Assembly (NCBI GenBank): GCA_944472155.2
Contig: OX235271.1
Span: 121,277,329 to 121,341,328, forward strand
DNA: 64,000 nt
Direction: 5' to 3'
DNA from: Trichobilharzia szidati
Taxonomy: Eukaryota > Platyhelminthes > Trematoda > Strigeidida > Schistosomatidae
The notes beneath the pieces are model-generated. The model saw only the letters and a program-made list of their open reading frames with translations, made no database searches and was not told the origin of the DNA. Shown here in pieces: positions 34,296-45,475 of the stretch. Both the position numbers and the translations under genes were made by a program. The stretch's first letter is position 1. Each line of letters opens with the position of its first letter.

Positions 34296-36440
34296 AATAA
34301 TAATCTGCTTTATTCCAAAAACACTACTTAAAATACAGCACGGAATTCTCAGGATTTGTCACAATATTGCATCTAATTTACTCAGAATGTTAATGTACTT
34401 AACTACAGGAATTTGTTCACCTTTACAGTAGCAGTAAATCAAAAATGTGCAATGTACAAAATGAGAATATAACTATAATAATAATAACAGTGTGTCAACA
34501 GTGTTGTCAATACAGAATGGAAATTTTGTCTTGTTACAGAGTATTGAATCTAATGTTCTCTTGACAAAGCATGGTAAGGGGAAAAACAAAAAAATAACAG
34601 TTACTACACAGCTTAAATGATTTTTACACTTAGCAGAAAATAAACACACAAAAATGAGGGACTATAAATATAAGAAGAATAATAACAGTAAAGCTTGATA
34701 TTATAAGGGTGGAGAAAATTGTTTATTTACTTCGAATAGAGAGAAGGTTAGTTAGTTCATGCTTGACACTGTTTTCATCACATAAAGTACGTGCCGAATA
34801 TGGTATAGTGGAATTTTCATACTTAGTCATACGTGCATAAAGTCTTCTGAAAAGACTTCATGTTTTACCTGAGGAGACACAAGGTGAAAGCTGCTGGTAA
34901 AGTGGATGCTCACAGTCTGACAAAATCCCTTTAGCAAATTTGTTGCATGAAATCAAATGCCTATCAATGACGATGTCAACGATATGGCCCAATGGGATAC
35001 CACTCGCCCTACTGACAGTCTTTAGAGTTCTACGAAGTATGACTTAGTCTTTTTTAAGCAATTCAGGAAAGAATAAGGGTGAACAATAAAGAAGAATAGG
35101 TAAGATCCAAGAGTTGACAAACTGTAAGAGGAGGGGTTAAGTTATGCCCGAGTGCCTTAACTCCTTAATGTAAATAGTCAGATGAAATAATCTTTTAAAA
35201 ATCGCTAAGACATGGGAAGAACAGCATATATCAAAAGAAAGCATTAGTTCAAGATACCTCTATGCCAACGTAATCAATTTTACAACGGTCATAGGAATTA
35301 ACAGCATCATGCAAATCTCTTTTACATCGGAAACTGAAATTAACAGTCTGACATTTGGAAGGATTTAGTTTAAGACCATTATACAAAGACCATTTGCTAA
35401 CACCTGATGGAAAACTGTTCATCTTAGTACAATCTAGCCGTGAATTAACAGGCATTTAAACAGTTAGATCGTCCGCAACTTAAAAAAGTTCATTTCATCA
35501 GAGTAAGACAAGTCATACAAGAAGAAAGCAAACACAGAAAAGGAGAAAGAACAGCGCCTTGAGGGACGCCAGCCAGGAAATGAAGTGGATGACTTCCACC
35601 TAAATACGATGTACTGCTTTCTTCCTGAGATTTAAGAGTGCAGCCAGTTGACAACCCAATACTCAGCTTGAGTTTCAGCAAGCTTATTTAACAAAATATC
35701 CCCAGATACTGAGTCGAAAGCAGATGTGTAATCTAGGAAGGCCTAGAGAACAAATTTAGCCCCTTTGTCTAAAGTGGAGATGATGTTATGATGCAAGACT
35801 GCAGCTGCATCTATAATACTTCTACTATTTTTGTAGGAGAATTGTTTGGAATCATTACAGGCTTTAACTGAAGGTTCAGGATTAAGTAAAGGCAACTTTC
35901 CCATAGTTTTCAAAAAAGGAGGGGTTATAGCAATTAGTCTGAATTTGATACATGTTCCGGTAGATGACTTTCGTATAAGGTACAATTTTAATGTCTTTCC
36001 AAACTGCTGGCACAACATTTCCGGTAAAGGATTCATTAAATATGTCAGTGAGAGGATAACATAGGATATCTGCACATTTTTTAAGAATAACGCTAGAGAC
36101 ATTGTCTGGACCTAGGCTTTGAGAAGGGTTCAGTGACTGGAGGCATTTCAGAACGTCATTTGTGTTGAAATCAGGAAAACAGCTTTCATTAACACTTGTG
36201 GCACTAGGAAGCATGACATTTGTGGAAGAATATAAGAAAGACTTGTTTAGTTACACATATCAAATGAACAAGGAATACTGTTTATCTGCTTACCACCAGT
36301 AATTTCTTTGAAAAGTTCCCATATATTAGAGGCGTTTTTACAGGATATGAACTTCTGGTTATATAATGAATTCAACCTTTTCACTTCAGACTTGGTCAAG
36401 ATGGTAACTCTTTTCACACCAGTGTTATCGTTCATTTTTC
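34296..36440 (-). mobile_element. CR1-like LINE, reversed and decayed
   Basis: Minus-strand frames in order: RLNSLYNQKFISCKNASNIW (36435-36247), CLQSLNPSQSLGPDNVSSVI and FNESFTGNVVPAVWKDIKI (36214-35882), DSKQFSYKNSRSIIDAA (36102-35743), HFLAGVPQGAVLSPF (35681-35490), then NGLKLNPSKCQTVNFSF (35455-35249). GPDN...VW, VPQG.VLSP and LNP.KC are the RT blocks of CR1/jockey-type LINEs (schistosome SR1 is CR1-like). The FADD block is not intact and frameshifts separate all pieces. The 3' end lies near 34296 with a short ATTATTATTATG-type tail. Confidence 0.8.
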
Positions 36441-37461
36441 CCTGCGAAGCATTTTAAGTTCACTGATGTTTCATTTAAATACTTTTCACTGTTTTCATGT
36501 GTCTGGTGGCTTTTTAAATTTGTATTACTCAAGATTATTGGTAACTGCTACTTAAAGTCATGAGTGTTTGTATACAAAAGGTTGCTAAGTGAAGCAGTGT
36601 ATCTGAACTTTCTTATTATTTCCCATTTTAGTATTATCAGTAGTTGCATTCCACTGAAAACTAGTCGAATTAGTTATATTCTGACACGGAATACATTCTA
36701 AATTTCTCTTCTCAATTCTTTTCTTGATGTAAACAATACTGGTTTCACCTTTCATCAGTGTCGCTGACATAATCATCACACCATCTATTATAAATTAAGG
36801 CATTAAGACGGAATAGTTTTTAACAGATTTTTAGATAAATTACAGAGAAAAAAATAATATGAATACAACATTTCACGACTATATTTTAGGCTTGCAAATA
36901 CTGTACAGGAGATATTTTATTATGTGAAACACACATTGCAGGACAAAATTTCATTGTGAACTATACACTCACATACAAAGTTAACAAATCTTAACCAGGT
37001 AGTCGTGTGCGTTTCGATGCGATGAACCACGTGATGTTAATTATGTGTGACATAACACTATTTTTTTTTAAATTTCACTTCTGACTGATCATATTACACG
37101 ATACTTTTTATGATAATTATACTTTAATGTTTGTTTACACACACAATGGTTGTTTCATTCAACAATGCACAAACTTTTCACAGACATTATCACACACTCC
37201 GGTCTAACAGATTTCTTTCGAGTTTACTTATCTGCAGTTTTTCAGTGTGTGATAAACTGAATTATTTCTATCCTAGGTAAAAAGTAAACATTAGATATAT
37301 GTGCATGGAATTCACAACCAGAACTTTGTCTAGAATAACAGAATCATGGATTAGGAAATGTGCTAGATATAATACTTCACTGAAGGACAGAAACAACGCA
37401 TATTTTCTTTCTTCTTTTGATTTCCCGTGGATCGAATTGACCAGACAATTTTTTCTTAATG
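36441..37461. other. No recognised feature
   Basis: May include the 5' part of the reversed LINE, but no endonuclease motif was recognised. A minus frame at 36779-36585 is unassigned. Confidence 0.35.
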
Positions 37462-37511
37462 TTCAAAATTCTAAGGTTATAGATTTGAATTTTAGACCTT
37501 AGAATTTTGAA
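37462..37511. repeat. Perfect 16-bp inverted repeat (hairpin)
   Basis: TTCAAAATTCTAAGGT at 37462-37477 and its exact reverse complement at 37496-37511, with an 18-nt loop. The sequence TATAGATTTGAAT occurs both in the loop and just after the right arm, a pattern expected from template switching. Confidence 0.9.
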
Positions 37512-37539
37512 TATTAAAAAAAAGGATATAGATTTGAAT

Positions 37540-37770
37540 GTGCGCCGGTGGTATAGCGGTTAGGACGCTCGCCGACTATGCACATGGTCCGGGGTTCGAT
37601 CCCCGACCGACGCACTCCTTTACCTCGCTGAGCCAGAAATAATGCTGGTAAAGAGGAAAGGTTGGGCATGAGGCTAGCAACCCCATCCTGTAAAATAAGC
37701 ACTGCTACAGAAACTTCAAGCCACTAGCTTGAAGCCCTATGTTCCACTGGGGAACGTGAAGGAAAAAAAA
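37540..37770 (+). mobile_element. SINE-2 insertion with target duplication
   Basis: Head GTGCGCCGGTGGTATAGCGG, box B GGGGTTCGATCCCC, middle ACCTCGCTGAGCCAG, and tail GAAGCCCTATGTTCCACTGG ending in an A run. Flanked by AGATTTGAAT on both sides (37530-37539 and 37771-37780). The anticodon-arm region GACTATGCACATGGTC is nearly self-complementary. The best complete SINE-2 in the window. Confidence 0.9.
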
Positions 37771-38261
37771 AGATTTGAATGGCTGATGAGTAACAGTAAT
37801 CATACTGTCTATGGAATCTTAATATTAATCATCAAAATCCAACTTCGTGTGAAATGCACACAATAAGACTCAATTGTTTATAAAATGAAAGATTACTACC
37901 GAAGTCAGTGCAGTCCTTGAGTGATTCTGAATATAATTTCGAGTTGATACTAATTCAAGAAAATCACTTCATAATTTGACTACAAAGCAGCACAAATACT
38001 TTAAAAGTAGATAACATCTTTAATGAGATTGCAATGATATTTACATATAACAATTTAATTAGAGAGACTAAATTATGATCATAAGAACTTTAAGCTAGCT
38101 GAATTGTTGGACAATGAAACTTTCCAGCACTTACTACTCTTGTGTTCACAATATTAATTTTGATGACTGAACATGTAACTAATGCTTATTTAAGTGCTGA
38201 GTATTTGATTGGTTTTGGTGTTCACAAATATTCGCTAATTTGTTACGTCACTACTGAATAT

Positions 38262-38480
38262 ACTTATTGTTATTATTGTTCCCTTGGTTTCCTAGTGGAA
38301 CATAGGGCTTCAACTGCACGTCTCCACTTGCTTCTGTCTTCTGCTGTACTTTTCACTTGCATCCATGTTAGTTCACACTGTTTCAACTCTCCTTCACACG
38401 ATCTCCTACATGTCACCCTTGGACGTCCCACTCGCCGCTTCCCTTTCTGGTTCCACTCGAGGGCCTGACGCGCGATGTCA
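38262..38480 (-). mobile_element. RTE-like LINE 3'-terminal fragment, reversed
   Basis: The minus strand reads the C-terminal GRPRVTW-type region and ends GAAGCCCTATGTTCCACT, AGGAAACCAAGGGAACAATAATAAC. This gives the LINE 3' end in clean form and shows the AAT-type tail. Confidence 0.8.
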
Positions 38481-38504
38481 CCTTGCCTAGATTACTAGCT
38501 CACT

Positions 38505-38612
38505 AGTTTTCTAGCCGGTCCCAAGCCCGGATAAAGAGGGAGGGTTGGGGCGTGGTGCTAGCAACTCGACCCCCAAAACTTAACCAAATTGCTACAGAAA
38601 CTTCAACGCACA
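38505..38612 (+). mobile_element. Partial SINE-2 tail
   Basis: GATAAAGAGGGAGGGTTGGG, GCTAGCAACTCGACCC and GCTACAGAAACTTCAACGC match the SINE-2 middle and tail. The head is lost. Confidence 0.6.
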
Positions 38613-38754
38613 AATATATTAAAAATTCTAAAAACTGAATATACTTGAACAATGATTATCCCCGCTTAATTTAAATAAAATCTATGACACCAAAGATTAG
38701 GTCTCTTTAAAGTACCCTTAGTTGTATTTAATTGAATTTTAGATTTTTCCCGTC

Positions 38755-39013
38755 TATTGATTGGACCGAAGTGCTCGGTCTCAGGTTGACATGTCGGCTT
38801 CCTGAGCAGATGCTTCGACGATGTCTGGGCATTTAATTAGTATTTAATTGGTGGATGGTGACTAGCAGTGGAAACTATGGGCACTGGGTTCGAGCCTTGG
38901 TGGGAACATCATCACTCACTGAGAAATGCAGGTACATCCAGATGACGAGTCCCAAATAGGACGAAATGCGCATCCTGGATTCCACTGCTAGTCACCATCC
39001 ACCAATTAAATAC
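38755..39013 (+). mobile_element. Sm-alpha-like element, copy 1
   Basis: Begins around TTGATTGGACCGAAG and contains box B GGTTCGAGCC (38887-38896). The second half is bounded by a perfect 33-bp inverted repeat (38840-38872 and 38981-39013) that encloses box B and a hammerhead fold. Sm-alpha elements of schistosomes are pol III-type short repeats known to encode self-cleaving hammerhead ribozymes. This is the best-preserved of three copies here. Confidence 0.85.
38931..38983 (+). ncRNA. Hammerhead ribozyme, type I, mutated core
   Basis: Stem I strand GGTACATCCAG pairs with CTGGATTCC. Then comes ATGACGA where CTGACGA is expected, stem II GTCC-CAAATA-GGAC, the intact GAAA, a short self-complementary stem III ATGC/GCAT, and the cleavage triplet ATC. 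The layout matches the published schistosome Sm-alpha hammerhead. C3 of the core is A, which removes the C3-G8 pair, so this copy is expected to cleave poorly or not at all. Confidence 0.85.
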
Positions 39014-39935
39014 CCTTATTTGTCTTTTTGTCTAATTTCGAAAGTGTGTAATCAGTCAAAGCAATGAGGCAGTGCGTGTTAGGCATCTGGACTTTCAAAG
39101 TAAGTGACTTTTCGCTAGGCCACTGATTGAGAACGTAAATGAAAATGATCACCAGCTCCAATATCTTCGTAATACCGTTCAATCATTGTTATAGCAGTCT
39201 GAATTCTCTTTTGCATTATTGTTAAATTAACTCCCTACGTAGGATTCTTAATAAAGCAGGAATTGAAGTGGCATTTAAACGAGCAAACTCACTCATATAC
39301 AAGCACTGTAGCTTAAAGGACCCAATGGACCCAATTAAACAAATAATATAATTTACAAAATACCTTGCAATGAATGTGGGTCTACATAGGTCAGCTACAT
39401 AGATCAACTACATAGGTCAAAATAATAGATCAGGAGTAGTGAGGTCGTCAGAACATAAGAATTTAGCTAAGGTTAGAATGATTGATCCCACGAAGATAAG
39501 TAATTTAGAAAAAACTCATCTATAGCACTGCATGCATTAACACACAACCACACAATAGGGTGGGACAGAGTCGAAATTCTAAAAAGTAATATAGGTAGGT
39601 GGAGAGAGAGAGATTGATTGCTGAATCCTTGTTCACACCCAACACACTCAATAGAAATGACTCAATGCTAATACCAGAGATATGGAAGATATTATTACCA
39701 GTCAAATCGGAGAATAGCAAATAATGTTAAAATGTATTCAATTCACAATATAACATCCTAACAAGTTACTTATTTTACTGTAAAAAGCATCTTATTTCCC
39801 ATAATGTTGTATTTGATTAATACCAATAATATTATTATTTCTGAATGCACTTTATTTTATATTGATTTTGTTTCAATGTCTAATCAATTTTACTCATGTA
39901 TATAAGTGAAGCAAAAAATTGTGTGAGTGACGTGA

Positions 39936-39970
39936 TATGATTATGGGCAATAACTATTGCTCGAAACGTC
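39936..39970 (+). other. Hammerhead-like hairpin motif in unassigned repeat
   Basis: ATGATTATGGGCAATA, then ACTATTGCTCGAAACGTC: a GGCAATA/TATTGCT stem followed directly by CGAAACG, with a degenerate CTGATGA-like strand before it. The surrounding repeat is not identified. Confidence 0.35.
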
Positions 39971-40780
39971 ATTAGTTAAAATCACTGTACAACACTGTGT
40001 GATTTATCAAAATAAAATCTTTTCCATAATGGATTTATACTCTACCACAATGCCCAAGTTTCAAACTCATATCAATTATTTTTAAATTACTTAGGCAGGA
40101 AACAACAGTACTTTCACTTCTAGCTATAATTAGCATATTATACTGATTTCGTAATTCTGAATACAACTCCAGAAATGCCAATTTTATTTAAATAGTGTGA
40201 ATAAATTGCAATAACAAAGAGGATAATATGCTTGTAGATTCTATGATATTCTAGATGTAACTACTAGTAAAAATTTAAATGTCAAACTATGTATAAACAA
40301 ACAATAAATATTAAGATACAAATGTTGTTGATCCAAAAGTTCATAAACTTTTAAATGAAAGAATTTAAACCCTACAACTGCCGATAAACATAGTCCTATA
40401 ATTTTCATCAAATATATGTATGTGATGTTTTGCATCATAGTCGGCTTAGAATCGTGTTGGTGCATGGGAAAATATCAGTGGGTCGAACGAAAAACCATGC
40501 TTTGCTACAGCAGATATGTCTAACGTTCTGGCAAGTGGAAAAGGGAAAATAAGTTAGTCAGCTTTGCTGCCTGAATTTTTTTAAATTCAGATAAGCCAGG
40601 TCCGAAAATCTGTAGATATCAAATCTTATGCCTAATGTGCGTATCATGGTATAGTCTATTGACTTGAGAAGTTAATTACTACTACAAAAACAGCTGATTC
40701 AGGAGTAAATAGAAAAGAACAGAGAGAATCATAATAATGAACGCATTCTGTTTGTCTATTTTTTATTTTATTTTTTATCT

Positions 40781-40955
40781 TTTGCTTACAGCTTGATGCC
40801 ACACCGTATTTTTCAGTACAAGTATGGCATTTTCAGCATGGATATCGGTAGCCCAAATTTTGCAGGCCGACCATAGATATCGGGTGTGCGTTGGCAGGGG
40901 ATCGAACTCCGGACCATGTGCATGGTCGGCGAGAGTCCTAACCACTGTGCTATTA
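40781..40955 (-). mobile_element. SINE-3 element
   Basis: The minus strand has the SINE-2-type tRNA-like head (GACCATGCACATGGTCCGG, box B GAGTTCGATCCCC), but the tail is different: CGATATCCATGCTG, then ACTTGTACTG, AATACGGTGTGGCATCAAGC. The same tail occurs at 58320-58425. Confidence 0.8.
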
Positions 40956-41534
40956 TTGAAAACGTTTACTTGATGTAGCATTGTTTACTGATATTTAGTG
41001 ACAAATAATACTGTGTCAGTGTCCACAGGACAAAAGTTACTCTTTTAGAGAATTATACTGGACGACAGTGTCCAAGTTCTATTTTTGTAACCAAACCTAG
41101 TTTCATTTCAAATATGGAAAACGTCTAAACCAAGCTTAGTTTTTGCATAGGAACACAACAGTAAAAGTTCCATTACTATTCATGTATAGAAAGACGAAAC
41201 GAAGCAGGGAAGAAATCTATTGTCTGGTTAATTAGTGGATTCAAGGTTTACTGAAACTACTAGATCGCTCAAAACACTTAACTAACTTCACTGGAAACAC
41301 ATTATTTGCTTAACTACAATACAACTTCAAGAAATCTTTAAATCAGGCTGAATTTAAGATTTCATTACATTTTAAGAAGAATTCATGTTTCCTTTGAAAT
41401 AAAAGAGAAGATTTGTAGCTCAGGTGGATGATTTGCAATTAGTTGTGTTAATCGACTATCAGTCATGAAGATGGTTACCAGAAGACGCAATTCTATCATT
41501 GATAGAGAATTCAGATCAGTTCATTTTATGCTAA

Positions 41535-41620
41535 AACTTGCGGTGAAGATGTTGTCCAGAAGGACGATGAAAGCTCCGCAATTAAACCAACCAACCAGCT
41601 CAGCGAACATAACTAATTGC
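41535..41620 (+). repeat. Repeat with hammerhead-like hairpin (copy 2)
   Basis: GTGAAGATGTTGTCC-AGAA-, then GGACGATGAAAGC, followed by AACCAACCAGCTCAGCG. Same family as 19740-19830. Confidence 0.5.
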
Positions 41621-41629
41621 AAATCATGT

Positions 41630-41765
41630 TTCCTTTGATTATTATTATTGTTTCTTAGTTCCTAGAGGAACATAGGGCTTCAGCGTCCTAATTGTTGGAC
41701 CTCCAACTCTCTTCACATGACCTCTCCAAGTCACTGCACGACACCGCTCTGATCGAGCTTTGATA
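41630..41765 (-). mobile_element. RTE-like LINE 3' end, short fragment
   Basis: The plus strand shows ATTATTATTATTGTTTC, then TTCCTAGAGGAACATAGGGC: the reverse complement of the LINE 3' end and its AAT tail. Only about 100 bp of body remains. Confidence 0.7.
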
Positions 41766-43184
41766 GTCAATCAAAAATTAAAAGCACTGGTAAAGATACA
41801 TAGTTATTACTTGACTACTGAGCCATGCAATAAGCCTACTTATTTTATCAGTGGAATGTAAAACTATCCCACTAGGCTATGTGAAATTAACCCTTGAATT
41901 AATGCATCTGATTAGGATTAAGCAAATGATACTGTTACCTAACATAATTATATTTCTACAAGTGTTGCCTTCATCCTTCACAGATTATTTGGTTTATTGC
42001 ACACACACACACAAACAAACAAACATTTATAACTGGTCTAATTTCTCTCTTGCAATAATCTTAACTAAGTATTTTATCATCCGTTAATTGTAAACAGATG
42101 CCGCCTTCATGCAAATAAATAAAGCGTAGGTCGAAAATGAAACAAAAGTAATAAAAGATACTGTTGACAGTATTTCACTTGTCTGTATAAATGTTTTTAC
42201 ACCGAAAGAAGGTATTGAAGGTAAAGAAAATGTAGTGAAACACCAAGGGAAACATGTGTCCGAAAATTAAGCAAATTAAGAAAGAAATTATTTACACATG
42301 TTTATATTCAAGAGACGAAAAAACAAAAAAATCGATTCATAAATAAGAGAAACATTGTATTTGAAAGAATTACTTAACAAAGATATGGCGGAATAATAAA
42401 GTTAGTCAGAAGAACAGAATCGCATTCGTGTGTTCCTATTCATGTTTCAGTGCGTTCATTGTGAATGGAAAAAAAAACAACAACAAAAACAACAACAACA
42501 CCTAATTTATGACTCATTTTATTTTTTTACAGCTCTCATAATTAAAACAGCCTAAGGCGGCTGTGGGCTACATGCCATCAGATTTTTATTTGTCTGTTTC
42601 ATTACATAATCCCGAAATTCCCGTACGAACCCCCATATGCAATCAGGAATTGGAAGGTAGTTGAAATGATCTGTATGACTTAGAAATTGAACAATTGTTT
42701 CATTTTAAAAAGACAAATGACAACGTTAATATATCCATCAGACCTAAATATCTAATGACCAGTGTGGCAAGTAAATTTTGACAGTATGTATTTGCAATAG
42801 GAAAACAATTCCTCATCTCTAAATGTGTTATCATAGATGATATAATTAATAAATGCTTTAATAGACAGCATTATATTCTATATTACTTTAATTGATTTCC
42901 AAATGGATATTTTATACTCGTTAAATAAGAATTTAGATTACATTCAGGTCAATTAAGCTTAAAGATACGCTGGATAATTCACATATGTGCCTTGGATAAC
43001 TGCATACTCTGGTAGATTAAACATAGGAAGATTTATGACAAACAGTAGATGTAGCACAACAGGCTGCATATAAGAGACCCCTCACTACACTATATCAAAC
43101 AGCCAGGTGACTATCCAGGAATATATCAACGCAGATGAAGTCAGTGAAAGACAGTGAATAGAACCCAATAACCAAAGAGGCAGA
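41766..43184. other. AT-rich region, simple repeats only
   Basis: CA run at 42001-42010 and a CAA-rich stretch at 42475-42500. No coding signal. Confidence 0.5.
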
Positions 43185-43920
43185 AAATAGGAAAGGCTGA
43201 GATGATCACTTTGAAGGACTCGTGAAACAATCCCCATTTGCAAGTCATCCAGAAATACTACCATCACCAGTAGCAGACACAGAACTATCAGTGAACATCA
43301 ACCCTTGGACGAGAACAGAAATCTTGAAGGCCATAAAGTTATTGGAAAGCGTGAATGCACCAGCACCAGAAAGAATTACCCCAGAAACACTGAAGATGGA
43401 CCCAGACACCTCAGTGAACATGCTTACTTCACTATTACAGGTTTGGAAGAACAGAGAAGCACCTGTCAATTGGAAGAAAGCAAATGTGCTTACTATCAGT
43501 GATGATGTCCCTGACTGTGGTATATGGGATCATGCTGCAGACAGTGGTGGTAAGAATTCGGGTACAGAGTGGACACACAAAAAGACCCTGGGATATCTGG
43601 ACTTCACGGATAATCTATGCCTCACATCGTACAAACTGGAAGATTCAAATGCGAAAACCAACAATCTGTTGGAGGAGGCAGAGCCAACTGGAACTCAGGT
43701 GAACGTAGAGAAGACAAGAGTGATAAAGATACCCAACCACTAAAATCAATTAACGTCATTGAGCGAAATCTAGAGGAAGTTGTCTCCCTCAATTACCTGG
43801 GTAGGATTATTTCAGCTACAGGCGGCGATGGTGTTAGGGCCAACCGGCATCGTGAAAGAAAGACAATTCTCTATTATTCTGAAATCAATGTGCAGATCTA
43901 CAGCACCTGGCAGAACTGAC
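43185..43920 (+). mobile_element. RTE-like LINE with large internal deletion
   Basis: The frame from 43222 reads the linker before the RT (NPWTRTEILKAIKLLESVNA, ITPETLKM, APVNWKKANV) and then jumps directly to GYLDFTDNLCLTSYKLED, homologous to LDFADDLCLMSHKIED at 15150. The intervening RT blocks (NWRGI through GVRQG) are gone. FADD reads FTDN, which lacks a catalytic Asp. A downstream frame (43617-43919) has SLNYLGRIISATGG. Dead copy. Confidence 0.85.
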
Positions 43921-44640
43921 TGGTGTTAAGGCAGACTTCGTCCTTAAAATCAAGTACTCAGAATTAAGTTGGTGCTCACTGTCGACTGATTACCGGACAG
44001 ATTTCCTGGAATTCTGATGGCAAGTCGGAACAACAGCTCCCTTAATGATATACCCTAAATGACATAAAGAGACACCAATCCATCATCAGCACTAAGATTA
44101 CATTTATTTTGCTAGTTTTATGGTACAGGTACTTTGACCACTATTTGTTTATTTAATTTATCAATACTTTATGTATATACATGCATAAAGACCGAAACCC
44201 AACAATTTCTGTCCGAATTCAGGAAGACAATCAACGAAACTAAATCATTACGACTTACACAATTTAATACCTGATTCAGGCATAGTCAAAACACTGCAAT
44301 AGTAAAAACAGCACCTACCAGTTAATAGTCTACATTCACACAGTAGCAAGATGAAACACTAAGAATATGAATCAACCAAAGCCTCAGACAAATAATAAAG
44401 AGTGGATCAAACGAATGCATGCAAAGTGTTAGATGATGCTAAGGATAGAGGAAGAGTATAATGATCAAAAAATTAAGTTGAATTACTCAAACAAACAGAA
44501 GTAGTGTAAACAGCTTGTACAGGGAATGATTTTCAGATCAATTAATATACTATAGTATATTATTTGACACTCAGCACAGTTTTACTGAAGATGAGTAAAG
44601 GTTTAACTGGCTTAGAAGTGAGTTCGCCTACTCTGATACT
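43921..44640. other. No recognised feature
   Basis: 44040-44100 weakly recalls the SINE-1 3' end (CACCAATCCATCATCAGC) but is too diverged to call. Confidence 0.35.
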
Positions 44641-45475
44641 GATTCATTTTGACCGAGTGATTGTTTGGAAAATCTTTCCTGATCCGCCTAATCACAATAT
44701 TGATAGTTCATCGGATGTTTCAACTAACAGTGTAATTATCTTCCTCTTTCCTCCTACGCTATACATCACTGTCCTCACGTTTCCATATCATCTGTCCACT
44801 TAATACCCATTATTCGTCTCTTTCCCGTTTAATCTTTAATCTCAGTGCTTCTCCTTCCAGTCGTCTAATAATTATATTGATAATGGGCTGGTTTCACGAC
44901 CACGATTTGGTTTCAGTGAGTCAAAGTCATCATGACCTCGGAGTGTCTGAGAGAATTGTAGGGTGTGTGATTCCTGCTGATCCTTTTCATCCCACCTCGT
45001 TGACAATAGTTCTCTTCATTCTCAGGTACTTCTTACAGTCGATTTTAGTTGAATAATTCTGTTGTACAGCACTAGTTTTGTACCCGAGACACTATTGAGT
45101 CTGTATTGAGTTTGCCCGACGGTGTTGTTGAGGTGATTTCACCTTTCGATATATATTGCGATTGTTGAACAGCACTGCAGATTTCATTGCGAACAACTGT
45201 CTTTTCTCTGTTGTCGGGACATTCTGTGATTTCAGTTATTCAACGAAGGATTCAGTGGTCGCTTTCCTGAGTTCACGATCTCATCACACAGGTTTTAGTC
45301 ATTACATTGATACAGGTCCGAATTATGGAGACAAGTGAGTTTTCCGTGGGTTATTTGCACTCATAAATGCGTGATTATATTAGTGAATATGTCACCAGAT
45401 AATGACCAGTTGAAGTGCAATCTTCAGCGTGTTTGCTGAAATGTACCGATGAAGTGTGGAATGTGGTAATTACGC
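44641..45475 (+). repeat. 835-bp dispersed repeat, copy 1
   Basis: Reverse-complement partner at 51928-52762, almost identical over most of its length and more diverged past about 45390. A 60-codon frame (RLLNSTADFIANNCLFSVVG) is open in both. Size and AT/GC texture would fit a solo LTR, but no clear TG...CA ends, primer site or internal domains were found. Confidence 0.85.

Noticed and set aside
37540..37620. Functional tRNA gene
   Set aside because: Box A and B are present, but the cloverleaf is abnormal (self-complementary anticodon arm, no matched acceptor stem), and the sequence continues into a SINE tail with target duplications.
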